Under the pieces are notes generated by a model. That model was not told the origin of the DNA and ran no database searches. It was given only the letters and a program-made list of their open reading frames with translations. From assembly GCA_949879795.1 (NCBI GenBank), contig CATLBR010000007.1, positions 1 to 64,000 on the forward strand: a DNA stretch of 64,000 nucleotides. The letters are read 5' to 3'. The number at the start of each line of letters is the position of its first letter. The stretch's first letter is position 1. Shown one piece after another: positions 60,964 to 64,000 of the stretch. The stretch comes from an uncultured Hungatella sp. GTDB taxonomy: Bacteria > Bacillota > Clostridia > Lachnospirales > Lachnospiraceae. The translations under genes and the position numbers were made by a program.

Positions 60964-63185
60964 GGCTTCTTCTCCTCCTGTCTCATCAGTTCCACTATGG
61001 CAGGGTCCAGCTTGTACGGTTCCCCAATCCCCTCTTTTTTCAAATCTCTCAGAGCAAAATTTGATTTGCGCAGCGTGAGATTAGGGTTGTAATAAGGGTC
61101 GCCGTCCCTCAGGATATCCGGCCACTTCCTCCCGAATTTGGCCACCTCCCGGTTGAATCTGGCCACCTTCTCCGGCGTGTCCTCAAGCCCTCTTGATTTC
61201 GACTCATAGTGGTACAGGAGAGCGTAGGGAGCATAGACCACCAGCTTTCCCAGACTGCGCACCTTCATACAGTAGTCTATATCGTTGAAAGCCACAGCCA
61301 GATCCTCGCTGAAGCCCCCCACCGCGTCAAACACCGTCCTCTTGCTCATCATGCAGGCAGCCGTCACCGCACTGTAATCCTGGGCGCACATAGCCCGGTG
61401 GAAATAGCTGTTCTCCGCCTTGTGAAGACCTATGAAGGTGTGGCCTGCTATGCCCCCGAAGCCAACCACCACCCCTGCATGCTGGATGGTGTCGTCCTGG
61501 TACAGAAGCCTGGCTCCCACGGCGCCCACATCTTCCCGCTGGCAGAAGCCCAGCATCTCCTCAACAAAGTTCTCCGCGATCAACTCCGTGTCATTATTTA
61601 AAAACAGAAGATATTCTCCCTTCCCATGCATCACGCCGAAGTTGTTGATGGCCGAGTAGTTAAATTCTCTGGTCCATGTGACCACCCGCACCTGGGGAAA
61701 TTCTTTCTGAACAGCTTTATAATAGTCGAAGGTCTCCTTCTTCGTGCTGTTGTTCTCCACCACCACAAACTCCAGATTCTTGTATGTTCCCCTGGTGATC
61801 ATAGTCCTGACGCACAGATCCAGATCCTGGTGATGATCTTTGTTGGGGATGATCACCGACACCAGAGGGTCTCCCTGAATCTTGAAAACGGTGTGGTAAA
61901 TGCCGTAATCCACCCCTTTTTCCACCCTCACAGCTTCGATTCCCACACGGCGGTAATGTTCCATGATGGCCCTCGCCCCCGCCTCAAAGGCGTAGAGCTT
62001 GCTCTCGGGATTGCTGGCCGTGGAGTCCTGATGACATCGCCAGTGGTACAGAACTTTGGGGATATGATAGATCCCCTCCGCCGCCTCGGTGCACCGGAAG
62101 ATAAAGTCGTAATCCTGCGCTCCGTCGTACTCCTTCCTCAGCCCTCCCACCTTTTTCACCAACTCCCGCTTCACCACAAACTGGTGACAGATATAGTTGA
62201 CGCTGGTGAGAAGATCCGGATTAAAGTCCGGCTTAAAATGAGGGTCAAACAGGGCTCCCCCGTCCATGTCCATCTTGTCCTCGTCAGAATAGATCACATC
62301 GCACTCCGGATGCTCCATTATAGCCCTGGCACACTCGTAGAGGGCGTTCTCCGTCATGGCGTCGTCATGGTCGGCCAGAACGATATAGTCCCCCCCGGCC
62401 ATGGCTATCGCCTCGTTGGTGTTCACCGAGATGCCTCCGTTGTATCCCAGTTTTTTATACCGGAACCGGGAGTCTTTTGCCATGTATCGCTTCACAATCC
62501 TTGACACGTCCTCCCCCTCAGGGCTTCCGTCCACCATACACAGCTCCCAGTTTCCGTAAGTCTGATCCCTGACCGAGTCGAGCATCTCCCTTAGATAGCG
62601 CTCCGGGGTCCGGTAGAGAGGCATGACAATAGAAAACATGGGGCCCTGTGCCCAGGTTTCCTGCTTCTGACGCTCCAATTCCTGGTGGTCCGGCCTGGTG
62701 AGGGAATACCACTCTCCGTAGTCATAGTCATTGTCGATGCCCTGGAGCTTGTGGAGGGACTTCACAAACAGTGCCCGCAGACCGTTCTCTTTCCAGAAAT
62801 CAAGGGCCACATGAACTGTCTCCATGTTCATCAGATCTTTTATTTTCTGAAGACGTTTGTGGGCCACGCTGGACCGCTTCTCGATAAGTTTTTCATTGTA
62901 TCTGACCCGGACCGTTCTGCCGTCGCACCGGATCACCAGATAGTAGTCGCTGCCCCGCCTGTAGGGAAACTGAATGTCAAATCCAAAGTCTCTGTCATAC
63001 ACCTTTCCATAGTAAATCTGGCTCACATCGTCCCGCCTGGTGGACACGTACTTAAATTTCACAGGTTTATGGCGGCCGTTCTCCACCCGAAACTCCGGCT
63101 GTGATTTTGGCGTCTTCCCTATGACCCACCCGTTGAGCTGTATAGAATTCTCCCGGACCCGCACCACATCAATATTATGCTTCAT
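60960..63185 (-). CDS. Two-domain family 2 glycosyltransferase
   Basis: Protein of 741 aa with a beta-rich N-terminal domain (1-140) of unknown role and two successive GT-A domains. The first (about 185-430) has FSIVMPLYRTPERYLREML, ADHDDAM as its DxD and YDFIFRC. The second (about 450-690) has SVIIPNKDHHQDLDLCV, LFLNNDTELI and FNDIDYCMKVRSLG. Tandem domains suggest that it adds two sugars or makes an alternating chain. I chose the ATG at 63185, which overlaps the preceding gene by 11 bases; an ATG eight codons upstream is possible. Confidence 0.92.
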   Translation of the reverse strand: MKHNIDVVRVRENSIQLNGWVIGKTPKSQPEFRVENGRHKPVKFKYVSTRRDDVSQIYYGKVYDRDFGFDIQFPYRRGSDYYLVIRCDGRTVRVRYNEKLIEKRSSVAHKRLQKIKDLMNMETVHVALDFWKENGLRALFVKSLHKLQGIDNDYDYGEWYSLTRPDHQELERQKQETWAQGPMFSIVMPLYRTPERYLREMLDSVRDQTYGNWELCMVDGSPEGEDVSRIVKRYMAKDSRFRYKKLGYNGGISVNTNEAIAMAGGDYIVLADHDDAMTENALYECARAIMEHPECDVIYSDEDKMDMDGGALFDPHFKPDFNPDLLTSVNYICHQFVVKRELVKKVGGLRKEYDGAQDYDFIFRCTEAAEGIYHIPKVLYHWRCHQDSTASNPESKLYAFEAGARAIMEHYRRVGIEAVRVEKGVDYGIYHTVFKIQGDPLVSVIIPNKDHHQDLDLCVRTMITRGTYKNLEFVVVENNSTKKETFDYYKAVQKEFPQVRVVTWTREFNYSAINNFGVMHGKGEYLLFLNNDTELIAENFVEEMLGFCQREDVGAVGARLLYQDDTIQHAGVVVGFGGIAGHTFIGLHKAENSYFHRAMCAQDYSAVTAACMMSKRTVFDAVGGFSEDLAVAFNDIDYCMKVRSLGKLVVYAPYALLYHYESKSRGLEDTPEKVARFNREVAKFGRKWPDILRDGDPYYNPNLTLRKSNFALRDLKKEGIGEPYKLDPAIVELMRQEEKKP

Positions 63186-63999
63186 CGCCCTGCTCCTCTT
63201 CCTGATCAAAATTGATCCTCTCTTCCTCTATGACCAGTGGGCGGTTCATAACTCTGGAGTTTATGGCCAGAATGTACTCTCCCACCATCCCGATAAAGAA
63301 TATCTGAACCGAGCCTAAAAAACACATGCCGATGAGAAGAGGAGCCATGCCGGCTGCGAAACGGTCCCAGTACATCAGCTTCATCGCCAGGTACACCACC
63401 GCCACCACCATGCTGACACAACAGCAGATACTTCCGAACACCGTGGCCAGCCTGAGACCTGCCTTGGTGTAGGAGGTGACGCTTAGCATAGCCGCGTCAT
63501 ACAGCCTGTAAAAATTGTTGCTGGTCTTTCCCGCCCGCCGCAGAGGCTGCTCGTAGGGGATCTCTTTCCTGCAAAACCCCAGCTCCGCCACAATTCCCCG
63601 CAGAAACGGGGTCGGATCATCCAGGTCCCGCAGCACCTGGATAAATCTTTTGTCGTACAGGCCGAACCCTGTAAACTGTTCGATCTGCTCCACGTCCGAC
63701 AGCTTTTTGATCATCTTGTAGTAGCAGCCCCGAAGCCAGTACATCACCGGGTTCTCTTTGCTGGACTTTTTGATGCCTATAACGATCTTGTATCCGTTCT
63801 CCCACTCCTCCACATACCTGGGGATCATCTCTACCGGGTCCTGGAAATCAGCAGCCATGAGCACCGTGCAGTCCCCGGTGCTCTGGAGCATGGCATAGTA
63901 GGGGGAGTTGAACTGCCCGAAATTCTTGGCGTTGAAAATCCCTTTGATTCCCCGGTCTCCTGCCGCCAGCCTGCGGATGATATCTCTGGTACTGTCTTT
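63175..63999 (-). CDS. GtrB/DPM1-like glycosyltransferase (partial)
   Basis: The right window edge cuts off the N-terminus; 274 residues are visible. The frame runs on through the edge from LKDSTRD-like sequence without a start. It contains QSTGDCTVLMAADFQDP (the DxD region is ADFQDP), and ends with two membrane helices (about the last 90 residues, GSICCCVSMVVAVVYLAMKL and LLIGMCFLGSVQIFFIGMVG). This architecture belongs to polyprenyl-phosphate sugar synthases such as GtrB, which charge undecaprenyl phosphate with a sugar. First visible gene of the three-transferase run. Confidence 0.9.
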   Translation of the reverse strand, partial: KDSTRDIIRRLAAGDRGIKGIFNAKNFGQFNSPYYAMLQSTGDCTVLMAADFQDPVEMIPRYVEEWENGYKIVIGIKKSSKENPVMYWLRGCYYKMIKKLSDVEQIEQFTGFGLYDKRFIQVLRDLDDPTPFLRGIVAELGFCRKEIPYEQPLRRAGKTSNNFYRLYDAAMLSVTSYTKAGLRLATVFGSICCCVSMVVAVVYLAMKLMYWDRFAAGMAPLLIGMCFLGSVQIFFIGMVGEYILAINSRVMNRPLVIEEERINFDQEEEQGDEA

Positions 64000-64000
64000 G

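Overview
The window looks like the chromosome of a gut-type Lachnospiraceae (Clostridia, Firmicutes). The basis is its moderate GC content, strong GGAGG ribosome-binding sites, a SCIFF peptide with its radical-SAM maturase beside secDF, a TIGR04086 membrane protein, choline-binding-repeat surface proteins, a cohesin/dockerin-like pair on a mucin-type M60 peptidase, a Csp-like subtilase and a SARP/BTAD regulator. Almost all genes are on the minus strand. No tRNA, rRNA, CRISPR array, transposase or phage gene was seen. The left edge carries strong rrn-like promoters that fire leftwards out of the window.

Layout. 1-2.6 kb: a response regulator/histidine kinase operon with direct-repeat boxes at its promoter. 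2.7-11.6 kb: a 1,602-residue LPXTG-anchored repeat protein, a YfhO-type membrane protein and a SARP-type regulator whose C-terminus resembles a degenerate GGDEF fold. 11.6-12.0 kb: a regulatory intergenic region with two matching palindromes, a plus-strand promoter and a possible 40-codon gene. 12-20 kb: hisS-aspS with a tiny overlapping gene remnant, an acyltransferase, a GH31 glucosidase and an unknown lipoprotein. 20.2-21.6 kb: a plus-strand island of a choline-binding protein and a zinc-ribbon protein. 21.7-29.9 kb: one six-gene amino-acid operon, leuB-ilvD-ilvB-serC-serA-DUF1015, with its own promoter and no leader peptide or T-box that I can see.

30-38.6 kb: a surface-degradation pair (dockerin-bearing M60 metallopeptidase plus cohesin-like choline-binding protein), a MATE exporter and a HAD phosphatase. 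38.8-44.2 kb: scfA-scfB-secDF-tgt-yajC, joining a RiPP-like peptide system to the Sec machinery. The 48-aa SCIFF precursor is followed by a hairpin before its maturase, and an unusual crossing inverted repeat lies before secDF. 44.3-50.8 kb: a diguanylate cyclase, TIGR04086, a CNNM/CorC-like protein, lspA, a subtilase and a DUF134/NifX-like fusion. 50.8-55.5 kb: a two-part ThrE-type exporter with a ClpX ATPase, then an HtrA protease.

55.7-64 kb: a cell-surface polysaccharide block: three family-2 glycosyltransferases, a polyprenyl-phosphate glycosylphosphotransferase and an LCP ligase. The most interesting unexplained piece is the 411-bp gap inside this block (59545-59955). It has its own near-consensus promoter followed by about 270 bases of hairpin-rich, non-coding sequence, which I call a candidate structured leader RNA or ncRNA.
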